DNA of 64,000 nucleotides from JAGLCW01 sp964427915 (GCA_964427915.1 CAYRWA010000094.1:14054-78053), one strand, 5' to 3'; shown: positions 17,247-27,565, counted from the stretch's first letter. Translations and numbers: made by a program. Notes: a model not told the origin generated them from the sequence alone.

Positions 17247-18302
17247 TTATGAGAAGGGAAGGAACCAATCGCGAGGATCTTTCATGCCGTCTTCTAGTTG
17301 ATAATACATGGATTTTTTGTTGGAATGAAAAATGCTGACAAAATCTTGATCTACTTCAATTCTATTGGTTATTTTATTGTTTTCGATGACAAGGATTGTA
17401 CATGCAGGTTCCCCTGGGATAAATCTTCTTGCAAGTAGAGCGTTTTGGAACCGATACAATTCTGCTTGGGGGTTGTTTTCGGTACGTAGCGTTAATGCTT
17501 TCTCTACGGATTCATGTCTTTTTATGACCCCTTTTTTCACAGAAATGGAGTATATTGACCCATCTAGCAACGAAAACCACAATTTTTCTTGACATACAAC
17601 GCAATTACTGCCCTTCCCAGTTTCTTGAAAACCTATGTCATCTGTAACAACTCTCCATTCAAGAAGATTTTTTGAAAGTTTTCCTTCTACTATCCCGAAT
17701 TTCAAGTTTGTGTTGTTCTCAAGCCATGCAAACTGAAAATATACAAACGTAGTAGCTTCTATTTCAACAGCATCTAAAGGTCTTATAAGGACGGCATTTT
17801 TGTAATCTTCTAGAGTGGGGTTAAGGGTATATTTATCATGTTTGTATCCATGGTATTCAGCGGTAGCCTGAGTATGGCTTCCATGATCGGCAATGGAGAT
17901 CTGAATATGTAAACCAGGGCGTAAAACCCTTTGTATAGAAAGGGGTGTTTTTGGTCTGACAAAAGTTTTTTGAATGTGAGATTGCGTTTGAATAGAGGGT
18001 TCTATTTCAGAAGGTACATCTATAAAGATCAAATCGTGTTTTCCATCCCATATAAAAGGGTACGTATCCGGCGCGTCTGATTTGAAAACAGGCTTTTTTT
18101 CAAACATAACAATGCCGTTTATCACGTTCCACTCATGAGCCATGTATTGGTTGTTCTCTGCTTTTTCGTCATAGGTTAGAAAAGGGATAGAGTTGACAGT
18201 AGAAAATATGTGCGATTGCTCAACTCCATAAATTAGAACAAAAACAATGACAACTAACGATAGCAGAACAATCCATATAGTCTTACCTAGAAGCTGTTTC
18301 AT
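17247..18302 (-). CDS. Membrane-anchored exported protein of unknown function
   Basis: The 351-residue product has one N-terminal hydrophobic segment (residues about 8-26, WIVLLSLVVIVFVLIYGV) and then a soluble region rich in beta-type sequence with no recognised motif. AAGGAG lies six bases before the ATG. A VVCQEKLWFSLLDGSIYSI stretch resembles a propeller strand but is too little to name a family. Upstream partner of the gene ending at 15953, with only a ten-base gap. Confidence 0.6.
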   Translation of the reverse strand: MKQLLGKTIWIVLLSLVVIVFVLIYGVEQSHIFSTVNSIPFLTYDEKAENNQYMAHEWNVINGIVMFEKKPVFKSDAPDTYPFIWDGKHDLIFIDVPSEIEPSIQTQSHIQKTFVRPKTPLSIQRVLRPGLHIQISIADHGSHTQATAEYHGYKHDKYTLNPTLEDYKNAVLIRPLDAVEIEATTFVYFQFAWLENNTNLKFGIVEGKLSKNLLEWRVVTDDIGFQETGKGSNCVVCQEKLWFSLLDGSIYSISVKKGVIKRHESVEKALTLRTENNPQAELYRFQNALLARRFIPGEPACTILVIENNKITNRIEVDQDFVSIFHSNKKSMYYQLEDGMKDPRDWFLPFS

Positions 18303-18337
18303 TGATACTCCTTTGTGTTCAGATAGGAAAAAGCACT

Positions 18338-19102
18338 TTAGAGTAAGTCTATTATTAGTTTAACAGCAACAGCAATCGTTACAATGACAAAAATTGGTTT
18401 GACGATTTTGTTCCCATTTTTAATTGCCATATGAGATCCCAACCATGAACCTCCAATCATACAAATGCCAACAGGGATGCCTACGACAAATAGGACTTTT
18501 CCATACAGTATAAAGGTAATCAAGGATGTGATGTTGCTAATAAAATTAAGAAAGCGCGCATTTGCACTAGAACGAAGATAGTCGTACCCAAATAACTTAA
18601 TGAATGTAAACATGAGAAATGATCCAGTGCCAGGTCCAAAAAAGCCATCATAGAATCCTAAAGAAAGAGACAGGAACATACCTATCCAAATACTCTTTCT
18701 AGTAGGATGTTGCAAAGAAGTATCGATGGTTCCTAAAGAGGGGTGAAATATGGAATACAGGCCAACAGATAAAATCCCTATACTAAGCACAATGTTTAAT
18801 AAAGTGTTGTTTAGTAACAAGATTGTTCGAACTCCCACGATGGAGCCGATTAGAGTGAAAGGAGCTAAAAGTAACAAAAGCCGAAGATTGGTTTTTTTTG
18901 AACAAAAATATCGAAATGAACTAGTGAATGAGGAGAAGCTTGCAGAAAGCTTGTTTGTCCCAAGGGTAAACTGAGGAGGCAATCCAGCTGCTAAATAGGC
19001 GGGTATAGTAATAATACCACCTCCACCAGCAATGCTGTCTACCCAGGCAGCTATAAAACCAAACAAACAAAGAAAGATATAGCTTGTAATACTTAGTTCC
19101 AC
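18338..19102 (-). CDS. TauE/SafE-family membrane transporter (full length)
   Basis: This 254-residue protein has about eight hydrophobic segments and the duplicated family motifs: AWVDSIAGGGGIITIPAYL in the first half and LGFYDGFFGPGTGSFLMF in the second. TauE/SafE proteins export sulfite, sulfoacetate or related organic anions; the substrate here is unknown. The frame runs on to 19258, but the GTG at 19102 has AAGGAG seven bases upstream and starts where the family does. The next gene upstream ends 37 bases earlier. Confidence 0.9.
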   Translation of the reverse strand: MELSITSYIFLCLFGFIAAWVDSIAGGGGIITIPAYLAAGLPPQFTLGTNKLSASFSSFTSSFRYFCSKKTNLRLLLLLAPFTLIGSIVGVRTILLLNNTLLNIVLSIGILSVGLYSIFHPSLGTIDTSLQHPTRKSIWIGMFLSLSLGFYDGFFGPGTGSFLMFTFIKLFGYDYLRSSANARFLNFISNITSLITFILYGKVLFVVGIPVGICMIGGSWLGSHMAIKNGNKIVKPIFVIVTIAVAVKLIIDLL

Positions 19103-19139
19103 AAATGTGCTCCTTGTAAAGCAGTGCTTTGATGATCTC

Positions 19140-19916
19140 TCAGACAGTAAGATAGGTATAGGCGATATAAGCAAGAGACAAAAGTGCACTATTCCATATG
19201 GCATGAAATGCAAATCCCCAAAGAAACCCAAACTGTAACCGTATGTAGCCCATAACAAGTCCTGATATAAATTGAGGCAAAATAATCAAAGGTGAAAGAA
19301 AATATATCCATAGGCTAGAGGAGGAAAGGTTAGATATATGCATGAATCCAAAAAGAATCGCAAAACCATAATAGATCCATCGAAAATGTGTATGCCAGAC
19401 TGTTTCGATAGAGGTTCTCTTCCGGAAAAAAAGGATGGTACAACTACTGCCAATCAATATGAAAATGCCCATCATGATAAGATTGTTTGATCCAAAAAAA
19501 GACGAATTCTGTGAAGAAAAAATAGAATGCAATAGAATAAGGATATAGACAATGGAAATCCCTAAAGATATGGGGTGAAAATGCAAGGGCAACCGGAATC
19601 CAATTTCTTCTGTAAGTGGTAGCAGGATTCCCCCTATCAGCAAGAGTTCCCAATAAGAGCTAGATTGTACAAAAGACGCTAGTTCATTGGTTGTGGTTGT
19701 ACCTAATCGGGAGTCAATTAAAAAAAGAACATATGTAATTGCTCCTCCAAGAATAAGCTGCACAACAAGGTTGGCCGTCAGATACTGAAGAACAATCTCG
19801 ATCCGACTGCCGCATGAAGTCTGCAGAGGCTTTTTTACAGCTTTTGGTTGAAGAATGTAACGAAAAAGATTTGACAAGGCATGAAATTTTTCATTGTTCT
19901 GTTCAATCATATACAT
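19140..19916 (-). CDS. CPBP-family intramembrane metalloprotease
   Basis: The protein has about seven hydrophobic segments and the three CPBP (CAAX-protease/Abi) motifs: the glutamate pair with arginine in LTEEIGFRLPL, the histidine in FGFMHIS, and the histidine with asparagine in FAFHAIWNS. These residues bind the active-site metal within the membrane. Known members process prenylated proteins, bacteriocins or quorum peptides, or give bacteriocin self-immunity. It has no clear ribosome site and lies 15 bases after the gene upstream, so translation may be coupled. No specific substrate is evident. Confidence 0.85.
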   Translation of the reverse strand: MYMIEQNNEKFHALSNLFRYILQPKAVKKPLQTSCGSRIEIVLQYLTANLVVQLILGGAITYVLFLIDSRLGTTTTNELASFVQSSSYWELLLIGGILLPLTEEIGFRLPLHFHPISLGISIVYILILLHSIFSSQNSSFFGSNNLIMMGIFILIGSSCTILFFRKRTSIETVWHTHFRWIYYGFAILFGFMHISNLSSSSLWIYFLSPLIILPQFISGLVMGYIRLQFGFLWGFAFHAIWNSALLSLAYIAYTYLTV

Positions 19917-19931
19917 TGTTTGGGTATAAAA

Positions 19932-22001
19932 TTATTGAGAAGGTTGGGAATGAAGAGTAGATAGGTCGGGATTTTCTTCAATCTGAAAAATAATATACTT
20001 ACCTTGTTTTTGTGTAAAATAAAAAGCTACATTCTCTTTGTCTTTGATTCGAAATGTAATCACATCTTCTCCTTTGGAATTCAGGACCCATTTTGGACAT
20101 GAATAAAATCCCGTATTTCCAACAATTTCAAGATCGTGGGTCTGCTTTATTATCGAAGGTTCTGTTACCAGTTCTTCTGCGTTTTCAATGTTGCCATTAT
20201 ACAGGTAATACAAATAGTCAACAAGAGTTTGATAAGGTGACTGAACAATGCTTGAACTCATCAGGTTGTAGGTTCCGTTTTCCAGAATCCAAATTTCTTG
20301 ATAGTAGCGGTGATATGTAGAGGAGTTGCATTCACCAAAAAGATACCCTTTCCCTGTTGCATCTAAAACGATTTGCCCTTTTGCCGTAACTATTTCAAAA
20401 TTGGGTTCGTTTACGTGTATGGAGCCATTGGGATAAAAAGGAGAACTAAACTCTATTTTCCAAGATCCATTTCTTAGAACGAGGTATTGATATGACTTTA
20501 AGAATAAATCTTTGGAAGGTTCTTCTACAAGGATAAGGCCCAGTTTGTCTTTATTTGTGTAAAATCTGTCAGGCTTAGAATCGGCAGTCTGTTGGTGAGA
20601 AAAGGAGTGGATAAAGAAAAATGGAGTCATGTGAATGGTTCTATCTTCTGCCCAGGCAATAACGGTTCCCACTTCTTGGATTTGAAACAAAACCATTCCT
20701 TCATAGGTTTCTGACAGGAAAGAGGGTAGGGTGGGATTTGATATAATCAAAGGTGGTGTTTGTGACAATCCCCATTCTTGGAACGTTTTCCATTGTATAA
20801 GCAAATGAGAAAAATCTTTGTTTTTGTAGTACTCCTGAATCATGTGGTAGGGCTCAATATAATTTGCTTTTGGTGCTATATTGATGTGAGGATTTAATTC
20901 AATTAACTGATCGTTTGCCTTGTATTCATCGGAGGATATTGTGGGCATCATTTCCCATACACTTTTTGAAGCAGCATATTTTTTTTGATACAAAAGTGCA
21001 TCCTGTAAAGCAATGTATGCTTTTTTCTTTAAAAACTTCATAGAGAAAGGCTCTTCGGGGATGTCAGGAATCCAGTTTTGAAGAACAAGTTGTGCTTCTT
21101 CATATCGATGTAATTGTAGTAAGCATTTGCATTGCAACAAGGTCAAAAGGTGTTTTTGTTCCACTGTCAAAGAACTAGTCGAGGATTGTAACAATCTTTT
21201 GATCTTTTGTAGAGCAGTATCACTGTAGTTGGCATATGTTTCATATGCAATGAGTTGAATGGCAAGAGCAAGGTTTGAACTATTGGAGCGAACTTTTTCT
21301 TGATACTCGGAGACAATATCGGGGAAAAAGAAAGGGTAAGAATCTTCAGCATAAACAAAACTAAAATTGTATTCCCAGCTGTTAAGGCGGAATAGCTCAA
21401 TATTTTCTTGGCCAGCTTTATCGAATGTCCACCGAGCAATCTCAGGCTTATCATCGTTCCCATAGCTACCAGGGTAGTTTTCAATGTGCAATTTATGGTA
21501 GGTAATTGTGTTAATGCGATTAAGCGTCCATTCTTTTCCAATGGTATCAATAAGGTAAATGTATAAAACTTTCTTTTGATTTGGAAGTTGAATCCCAACA
21601 TATATGAACTGTTTATGTAAGTAGACCCAATCGAGCTCTTCTCCTTGAATTAGGCTCCATCCCTTTTTTACCCAATTTTCTCCTTCCTGCGAGTAAAGAT
21701 TGAGCTGAATGTGGCTTGGGTAATCTGGGTGCTCAAGAAAAATGACACCCTCTGGGCCAGGGTTTCCATCAAATTCGGCATAGACGAAGTATGATCCGGG
21801 AATACTTTTTGGTATAAACACACGGGCATCTTCTGGAATTTGAGATGCAAAAGGAATCGTAATTTGAGAGACTTTAGCAGTAACCGAGGAGACAGGTAAA
21901 GAGCTTTCATCCATCGGAGAATCCGATTTTTGGCAAGAATACAGGGAGAGAAAAGATGAAAACAAAAAGAAGCAAAGTAAGGAGGAAACGAAAGTTTTCA
22001 T
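19932..22001 (-). CDS. Large lipoprotein with TPR-like middle, function unknown
   Basis: The 689-residue product begins with a signal peptide ending in SLYSC, so Cys23 is a likely lipid site. Residues about 250-350 form paired amphipathic helices resembling tetratricopeptide repeats (ALAIQLIAYETYANYSD, LLQCKCLLQLHRYEEAQLVL, YIALQDALLYQKKYAASK). The flanking parts are beta-rich without a family match. It probably scaffolds partners on the outer face of the membrane. No Shine-Dalgarno sequence is evident before the ATG. Confidence 0.65.
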   Translation of the reverse strand: MKTFVSSLLCFFLFSSFLSLYSCQKSDSPMDESSLPVSSVTAKVSQITIPFASQIPEDARVFIPKSIPGSYFVYAEFDGNPGPEGVIFLEHPDYPSHIQLNLYSQEGENWVKKGWSLIQGEELDWVYLHKQFIYVGIQLPNQKKVLYIYLIDTIGKEWTLNRINTITYHKLHIENYPGSYGNDDKPEIARWTFDKAGQENIELFRLNSWEYNFSFVYAEDSYPFFFPDIVSEYQEKVRSNSSNLALAIQLIAYETYANYSDTALQKIKRLLQSSTSSLTVEQKHLLTLLQCKCLLQLHRYEEAQLVLQNWIPDIPEEPFSMKFLKKKAYIALQDALLYQKKYAASKSVWEMMPTISSDEYKANDQLIELNPHINIAPKANYIEPYHMIQEYYKNKDFSHLLIQWKTFQEWGLSQTPPLIISNPTLPSFLSETYEGMVLFQIQEVGTVIAWAEDRTIHMTPFFFIHSFSHQQTADSKPDRFYTNKDKLGLILVEEPSKDLFLKSYQYLVLRNGSWKIEFSSPFYPNGSIHVNEPNFEIVTAKGQIVLDATGKGYLFGECNSSTYHRYYQEIWILENGTYNLMSSSIVQSPYQTLVDYLYYLYNGNIENAEELVTEPSIIKQTHDLEIVGNTGFYSCPKWVLNSKGEDVITFRIKDKENVAFYFTQKQGKYIIFQIEENPDLSTLHSQPSQ

Positions 22002-22033
22002 GACACTATTGTAGCACGATTGATTGTTTTGTT

Positions 22034-23092
22034 TTAGTCTGCAAGAATTTTTTTCATTTGTTCTATAAACTCTTCAACATCCTTTTTTGTTGTATCAAAA
22101 GATGTCATCCATCGATACTCTGAGTTGGATAGATTCCAGGAGTAAAAAAATGAAGCTTCTTGCATGAGTAAGGCATGGGTTTTTGGAAGACGTACAAAAA
22201 CAGCATTGGATTCGACTGGTTTTGTAACTTCTAATACAGGGAGATGGAGTTGGATACATTGTTCCAGATATTTTGCCATTTGGTTAGCCTGAATTGCGTT
22301 TTGAAGCCATAAGTCTTGATCAAAATAGGCTAAAAATTGCGCAGATATGAACCGCATTTTGGAGGCTAATTGGGCATTTTGTTTGCGGATAAACAAAGCG
22401 TCCTGTGCTAGTTTTTGGGATGCAAAAACCAAAGCTTCGCCATAGGCTAATCCATTTTTTGTCCCCCCAAAGGAAAGCATGTCTATGCCACAATCCATAG
22501 TAATGGCTTTAAGGGGAAGTTGTAATGTGGCTGCAGCATTGGCTATCCTTGCTCCGTCTACATGTACATACATGTCATTTTGATGGGCAAAATCACAAAT
22601 GGCCTTTACTTCTACTGGAGTATACACGGTTCCTAACTCGGTTGCTTGCGTGATAGAAATTATTTTTGGCTGGGAATGATGTTCAATTCCTTTGCATTCC
22701 AAGAATCCATATAACTGCCTTGGGGATAGTTTCCCCAACGTATTGGAAACGTGTTTTATGGAGCACCCTGTTATTTTTTCCGGACTTCCGCATTCATCAC
22801 ATACGATGTGGGCCGTGTCAGTGGTGAGGATGGAATGATAGGATTTTGTGCCACAAGCTAGCGCCGTAATGTTGGCTCCGGTTCCGTTATACACGAAGAA
22901 TGTACTTGTGTTTTCTCCAAAAATTTGCTGGAACACTCGCAATGCCTCTTGTGTGTAGGGGTCGTCACCGTAGGCTACAAACTGTCCATGATTGGCTTTT
23001 TGAATAGCATCCAATATAGCAGGATGAATCCCCGCATTATTGTCACTTGCAAAGCTCTTATTGCTTGAATAATGTGGCCACTGTATCTTCAT
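22034..23092 (-). CDS. ltaE: Low-specificity L-threonine aldolase
   Basis: This PLP enzyme cleaves threonine or allo-threonine to glycine and acetaldehyde. Visible are the start of the family (SFASDNNAGIHPAILDAI), AYGDDPYTQEAL, the glycine-rich phosphate-binding FVYNGTGANITAL, HVDGARIANAA with the PLP-interacting aspartate, and the Schiff-base lysine in LSFGGTKNG. At about 352 residues it has the expected length. The ATG at 23092 is chosen because AGGAG lies six bases upstream; it overlaps the yhaN end by 35 bases. Threonine cleavage fits the serine dehydratase elsewhere in the window. Confidence 0.93.
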   Translation of the reverse strand: MKIQWPHYSSNKSFASDNNAGIHPAILDAIQKANHGQFVAYGDDPYTQEALRVFQQIFGENTSTFFVYNGTGANITALACGTKSYHSILTTDTAHIVCDECGSPEKITGCSIKHVSNTLGKLSPRQLYGFLECKGIEHHSQPKIISITQATELGTVYTPVEVKAICDFAHQNDMYVHVDGARIANAAATLQLPLKAITMDCGIDMLSFGGTKNGLAYGEALVFASQKLAQDALFIRKQNAQLASKMRFISAQFLAYFDQDLWLQNAIQANQMAKYLEQCIQLHLPVLEVTKPVESNAVFVRLPKTHALLMQEASFFYSWNLSNSEYRWMTSFDTTKKDVEEFIEQMKKILAD

Positions 23093-26000
23093 TGTTGTCT
23101 CCTGTTGGAAGCTTTTGTAGATCGAAATGATGTATTTCGTAAAAAGAAGGGAATACATCTTCAATTTCTTTAGCAGCTAATTGAAAAGAATGTAAAATAG
23201 AGGTATGGCACGTAAAGTAAAAGATTTGGTGCTTCTTTGACATTTCCAGCAATAACTTGGCTGCTTTTTTTTGTCTGGCTGCATCAAAACGAACAAAAAT
23301 ATCATCAAGAAACAACGGGAGTGTTTCTCCATGTTCAGAGAGCTCATAGATGAGTCCAATTCGGATGGCTAAATAGACCTGATCAGCCAGACCATCACTC
23401 CATTCTTTTTCTGTTTTTCTTGTATCGGAGGTATCGTACAAGACAAAGCTTTCCTGGCTATTCTCAGAATCACTCGTTTTCATGAGATGATATCTGTGAT
23501 CCGTTATTTCATAGATCCAGTCACTGGCATATCGAATGACACCAGGTTGTTGTTTTTCTTCAAAGACAGATTTTGTCTTTTGAATCAAACTATAAGCAAC
23601 AACGTAGGTAAGCCATTCTTCTGCTTTTTCCTGTAGATTGTTCTCAAGAGATTCTTTCTGTTGTTGAAGATATTCCATTTCATTGTTTGCGTATAGGTCT
23701 TCTCTCTTTTGTTGGAGTTTACCACGTTTTTCAACTGCATCATTGATCTGTGTTTCTAACGTTTTAATCGCGTTTTGACAACGAAGCAAACGATCTTCAT
23801 TTTCTTGAAAGTCAATCTTTGAGAGTGTTTCAATAGTATCATTCCACCTTTCGTCATTGCCTACTTTTCCATACAATCTATGGAAAAGTGATTCTTGTTC
23901 TTCTTTGCTCCTTTGGAAGGATTGATATTCTTTTGTCAGTAGTTCAAACTCCTCCATATCGCTAACTTGATAGGACTGTAGCAGAGAATGATATTGTTTT
24001 ACTCTTATGTCCAACCGTTCTTGAATATCTACTTCGCTGCGCTTTAATTGTGCAATATGTATATCCAACTCTTTTTTATTTTGAGCCGCTTCTTCTGCAT
24101 CAGACAATCGTTTTTGTAGATTTGTAATAGACTCTGCTGAGAGTGTTTCTTTTGTAACAGTTTCTTCCAGACCGTGCAGTATTTTTATAAGTTGCCCTTG
24201 GACATTGCGAATGGTTGATTTTACTAAAACCTGCCTATCAGAATATTGAATCAATGAATTTAACTGAGTTTGTGCATCTTTGATCAAAGAGAAAAGAATA
24301 TCTGCATCGTGGATACTAATTTGGTTTGAAAGGTGGTGTTCTCGTTTCCATGCTTCCCATTTTTGGGATATGTCTTTTACCTGTTGTTCTGCTTCAGCAT
24401 ATTGGTTGTTTATTGTTTCAATCTTTGCTTTCAATCTTGTAAAGTCTGATTGCAAATCAGCCATGGTTTCTTTCCATCTTGCAATAGCTTGCAATCTATC
24501 TCGATGATTCTGTAAGGTCTGCTCCCACATTGTCAGAAGCCTGGTAATATCAGAATTATCAAAAGATTGCATTGGAATCTGGTGTTTTTTGCAGTAGGTT
24601 CGCATGGTGTTCTTTATGTCTGCTCCCTCACTTTTTTTTGGTTTTTGTTTTTTGAAACCTAGCAGATAGAAAAGGAACAGAATGCTACCTAGTCCAACAA
24701 CATATCCTATGGTTCGGACAATTGCCATACTTGGCAGAAGAACAATGCTAGATAAGCTTACAAACAACAAGGTAAACAGACTCAGGAGAATAGACTTCGA
24801 TGGCATTTCATGAAGCCTGGATTGAAGATTGGATTCCCATTCTTTTTGTTGCAAGTAAGAAAGCTGTTTCTGAAATTCTTTGCATTGTTCATAATGGCCA
24901 ACAAGAGAGGCATATTCTTTGCTTGTTAAAAGGTTGGATTCTTCTTCTTGAATTTGTTTATCAACAGTTTGTAACTTCCGTTGCAAAACGGAAACATCTT
25001 CTTCGTTTTTGCTCTTTGTATCTTCCAACCTTTTTACTTGCTGTAGAAGATTGTTGAAGTCTTGTTTCCAACGATGAATCTGTAGTTCTTCTTCAGCTGT
25101 TTGAGGGATATTGTCTTGTAGGATTTGTTCGTTCCACTGAGGATCTATTCTTGTAAGTAGTTGATGCAGAAGTTTTTTTTGTTTCTTTCTTTCCAAACGT
25201 ATTCGAGGAAAATCTTCGACCGCTTGCGCATATTGTTTTTTCTGTTCGACAAGCTGGTGAATGAATGGTGCTGCTTCAAGTATGGAGGTTTGTATTGCGA
25301 TTTCTGTATATCTCTGCTGTAGAACCGATCGCTCTTGATAAATCTTTTGTAAAGATTCTGTAAGATTTTCCCTATCATTGTAACACTCTCTTGCTTTTTC
25401 TAGTCTGCTTTCTGAAAAGGCAACAGAATGGAACAAAGAAGGAAATTTTTCAAGCTCCTTCTTTTTGGCTTGGTAGGATACCCAATCGTTCTTCATGCCA
25501 TGCCAGAGAGATCTTTGAAGCTGCTCTTTTTGGAGAATTGAAGTTTCTTTCTGGATTTCCCGAATACGATCTTCTAGAGAATCTAATTCATCATTCCATT
25601 GAAGGTATTCTGAGCTCATCTGTTCCCTGTCACGAATTTTCTTTTTGGTCTCTCGCAATTCTTTGTGAAGTTTATTCAATATTTGCGTTCTACCGCTAGG
25701 GGTCAAAATTTCTTTGTATTTTTTTTGCAGTTGATTGAGCGCAAAAGAAAGGGATCGAACACCAAAACTCGCAGAGAGAAAACGATTCTGCATTTCTTCT
25801 TTATTCATCAAAGACAACCCGTTCCAGTCTTTTACGTCCATGCAAAAAACTTGACGGAAGGTTTCTTTGTCAATGCCGTTCCATAAAGAATGGTCGATTT
25901 CTTGATTAGACAAAGTTTGATCGGGATAAAGAACGGATACTTTTTGATCAAGTCTTTGTATTTTGTATTCTTTGTCAGAAGAGGTGATGATCTGAATTGT

Positions 26001-26213
26001 GCCCGAAGGCTTTCCACCATTAAATGGAGGATATGTACCATCTGTTTTGGATGCTTTTTTTGGAAACCCAAACAGCATTTGTTGGAAAAAATTTCGCAAA
26101 GTTGTTTTTCCGCTTTCATTATGGCCGAAAAATAAGGAAAAACCTTCCGATAGATTTATTCTTGTCTTTTCATATCCACCAAATTGATCAATGTATACGG
26201 ATTTAATCTTCAT
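23058..26213 (-). CDS. yhaN: YhaN-type coiled-coil ATPase (SbcC-like)
   Basis: This 1051-residue protein is an SMC/SbcC-like ATPase: Walker A GHNESGKTT at residues 30-38, long coiled coils (about 170-470 and 530-870), a hydrophobic pair near 480-520, and a C-terminal signature with Walker B (LPLFLDDIFVRFD) and a switch histidine in FYFTCH. The membrane segments between the coils are typical of YhaN of Bacillus and distinguish it from SbcC. With YhaO it is thought to act in DNA end processing or repair at the membrane. It overlaps yhaO by 11 bases and ltaE by 35. Confidence 0.9.
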   Translation of the reverse strand: MKIKSVYIDQFGGYEKTRINLSEGFSLFFGHNESGKTTLRNFFQQMLFGFPKKASKTDGTYPPFNGGKPSGTIQIITSSDKEYKIQRLDQKVSVLYPDQTLSNQEIDHSLWNGIDKETFRQVFCMDVKDWNGLSLMNKEEMQNRFLSASFGVRSLSFALNQLQKKYKEILTPSGRTQILNKLHKELRETKKKIRDREQMSSEYLQWNDELDSLEDRIREIQKETSILQKEQLQRSLWHGMKNDWVSYQAKKKELEKFPSLFHSVAFSESRLEKARECYNDRENLTESLQKIYQERSVLQQRYTEIAIQTSILEAAPFIHQLVEQKKQYAQAVEDFPRIRLERKKQKKLLHQLLTRIDPQWNEQILQDNIPQTAEEELQIHRWKQDFNNLLQQVKRLEDTKSKNEEDVSVLQRKLQTVDKQIQEEESNLLTSKEYASLVGHYEQCKEFQKQLSYLQQKEWESNLQSRLHEMPSKSILLSLFTLLFVSLSSIVLLPSMAIVRTIGYVVGLGSILFLFYLLGFKKQKPKKSEGADIKNTMRTYCKKHQIPMQSFDNSDITRLLTMWEQTLQNHRDRLQAIARWKETMADLQSDFTRLKAKIETINNQYAEAEQQVKDISQKWEAWKREHHLSNQISIHDADILFSLIKDAQTQLNSLIQYSDRQVLVKSTIRNVQGQLIKILHGLEETVTKETLSAESITNLQKRLSDAEEAAQNKKELDIHIAQLKRSEVDIQERLDIRVKQYHSLLQSYQVSDMEEFELLTKEYQSFQRSKEEQESLFHRLYGKVGNDERWNDTIETLSKIDFQENEDRLLRCQNAIKTLETQINDAVEKRGKLQQKREDLYANNEMEYLQQQKESLENNLQEKAEEWLTYVVAYSLIQKTKSVFEEKQQPGVIRYASDWIYEITDHRYHLMKTSDSENSQESFVLYDTSDTRKTEKEWSDGLADQVYLAIRIGLIYELSEHGETLPLFLDDIFVRFDAARQKKAAKLLLEMSKKHQIFYFTCHTSILHSFQLAAKEIEDVFPSFYEIHHFDLQKLPTGDNNEDTVATLFKQ

Positions 26214-27465
26214 TCTGATCTTCCGATAGTAATTCTAATCCTAGGCTTTGTGCGTTAGAAACAATGCGTTTCCATGGAATAAGAAACTCTTTATCCGGTA
26301 CCATTCGAAGAAGTTTTTGCAAAGGCATATCGTCGAGTAGATTTTTGGCAATTTCTTCAAGATTTTCAGCCTGCAGAAGCTCTTCGGTTTTTTGTAAAAA
26401 CAAACTACTAAAATCATTTCGTTTTCGAATGGCATCTACGTCTAAGTATGGTTTTGTTTGGATCCGAATGGATTCTAGATAGCACCCTTCTTGTTCAGTA
26501 TTTTCTCGAATTGAATCTTCCATTTCCTGCAAATGATCTTGCAGATTCTTATGGAGGGGTGTGTGCCCTACCAATTCAAAACGGAAAATCCCGGAGGAAT
26601 CTTGGGTTTTATCTATCATATCTTCCATCATTGATTCAATCAATTGATCAATGTGTTCTTCATGAACTTCTCGAGTGATATGGAACCAAAGAAAAGAGCT
26701 GGTTTCAATAAAACTGCATTCTGTTTCCCAGTCATGGACATTTACTAGATAAAATCCCTTTTTCTGGGTATCGTTGATGTGTAAGCCTTGGGTGTTTCCT
26801 GGGTACACTACTGCAGGATGGTCGTCGTGAAGTAACTTTCTTGTATGAACGTGTCCAAGAGCCCAATAATGAATGTTGGGTGTAAGAAGGTCTTGCAGAG
26901 AACAGGGTGCGTAATTTTCGGTAGAGGGGTCTCCTCCCACATTGCAATGAAGGAGCCCAATATTGTATATGTTTGAATCGAGAGTTTTCGAAAAATCGAC
27001 CATTTCCTTGGCAATATTTTTTTGAATATCTCGGGTAGGGTAGCTATACCCAATAACATTCACGTAAGGAGTATCATTGTTATCACGATACAAGCTTTTA
27101 CAGGAGACAAAAGGAGGAAACTGAAAAACGGAATCGGGGAATTCTGCTTTCATCATCCAACTATCCAAAGAGTCATGGTTGCCATGCACAAACAGACAGG
27201 GAATCTTATGATTGGATAACAACCGCATTTGTTTCAGAAAGAAGAGCTGTGCTCGAATACTTTTGTTAGCAGCGTTATAAATATCGCCAGCAATGAGTAC
27301 AAAATCAACCTTTTGTGATATAGCAGTTTGAACAACTTTTTCAAACGACTTAAAAGTGGACCCTTCTACTGCTTTCCAAATCTCTTCGTTCTCTACTTGT
27401 ACGCCTTTAAAGGGGGCCTCTAAATGAAGATCGCCACAGTGAATAAATCGGATATTCTTAGACAT
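26203..27465 (-). CDS. yhaO: YhaO-type DNA repair metallophosphoesterase (SbcD-like)
   Basis: This calcineurin-like nuclease is the usual partner of YhaN, as SbcD is of SbcC. The metal-binding blocks are HCGDLHLEAPF, IAGDIYNAANKS, VHGNHDSLDSW, GLLHCNVGG and ALGHVHTRK. The 420-residue length and the C-terminal capping region match YhaO. AAGGAATGG lies before the ATG, and the gene overlaps yhaN, so a stoichiometric complex is expected. The divergent gene starts 100 bases upstream; a TATAAT lies at 27530-27535 on the other strand. Confidence 0.92.
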   Translation of the reverse strand: MSKNIRFIHCGDLHLEAPFKGVQVENEEIWKAVEGSTFKSFEKVVQTAISQKVDFVLIAGDIYNAANKSIRAQLFFLKQMRLLSNHKIPCLFVHGNHDSLDSWMMKAEFPDSVFQFPPFVSCKSLYRDNNDTPYVNVIGYSYPTRDIQKNIAKEMVDFSKTLDSNIYNIGLLHCNVGGDPSTENYAPCSLQDLLTPNIHYWALGHVHTRKLLHDDHPAVVYPGNTQGLHINDTQKKGFYLVNVHDWETECSFIETSSFLWFHITREVHEEHIDQLIESMMEDMIDKTQDSSGIFRFELVGHTPLHKNLQDHLQEMEDSIRENTEQEGCYLESIRIQTKPYLDVDAIRKRNDFSSLFLQKTEELLQAENLEEIAKNLLDDMPLQKLLRMVPDKEFLIPWKRIVSNAQSLGLELLSEDQNED

Positions 27466-27565
27466 TCATTTTCCATTCCTTATTTTTTTGGTGATTCGTG
27501 TTTGCATCCTTTCTAACATAAAAACATTATATAATAATAATATTCTATTTGAACTGAGGTGAAAA

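Noticed and set aside
21167..21601. A 144-residue alternative frame within the large lipoprotein gene
   Set aside because: It is wholly contained in a well-supported gene on the same strand, and its sequence is lysine- and leucine-rich with no recognisable domain.
27466..27565. Vitamin riboswitch before the S-component-like gene
   Set aside because: The leader is about 100 bases and shows no TPP, cobalamin, FMN or other recognised riboswitch core.
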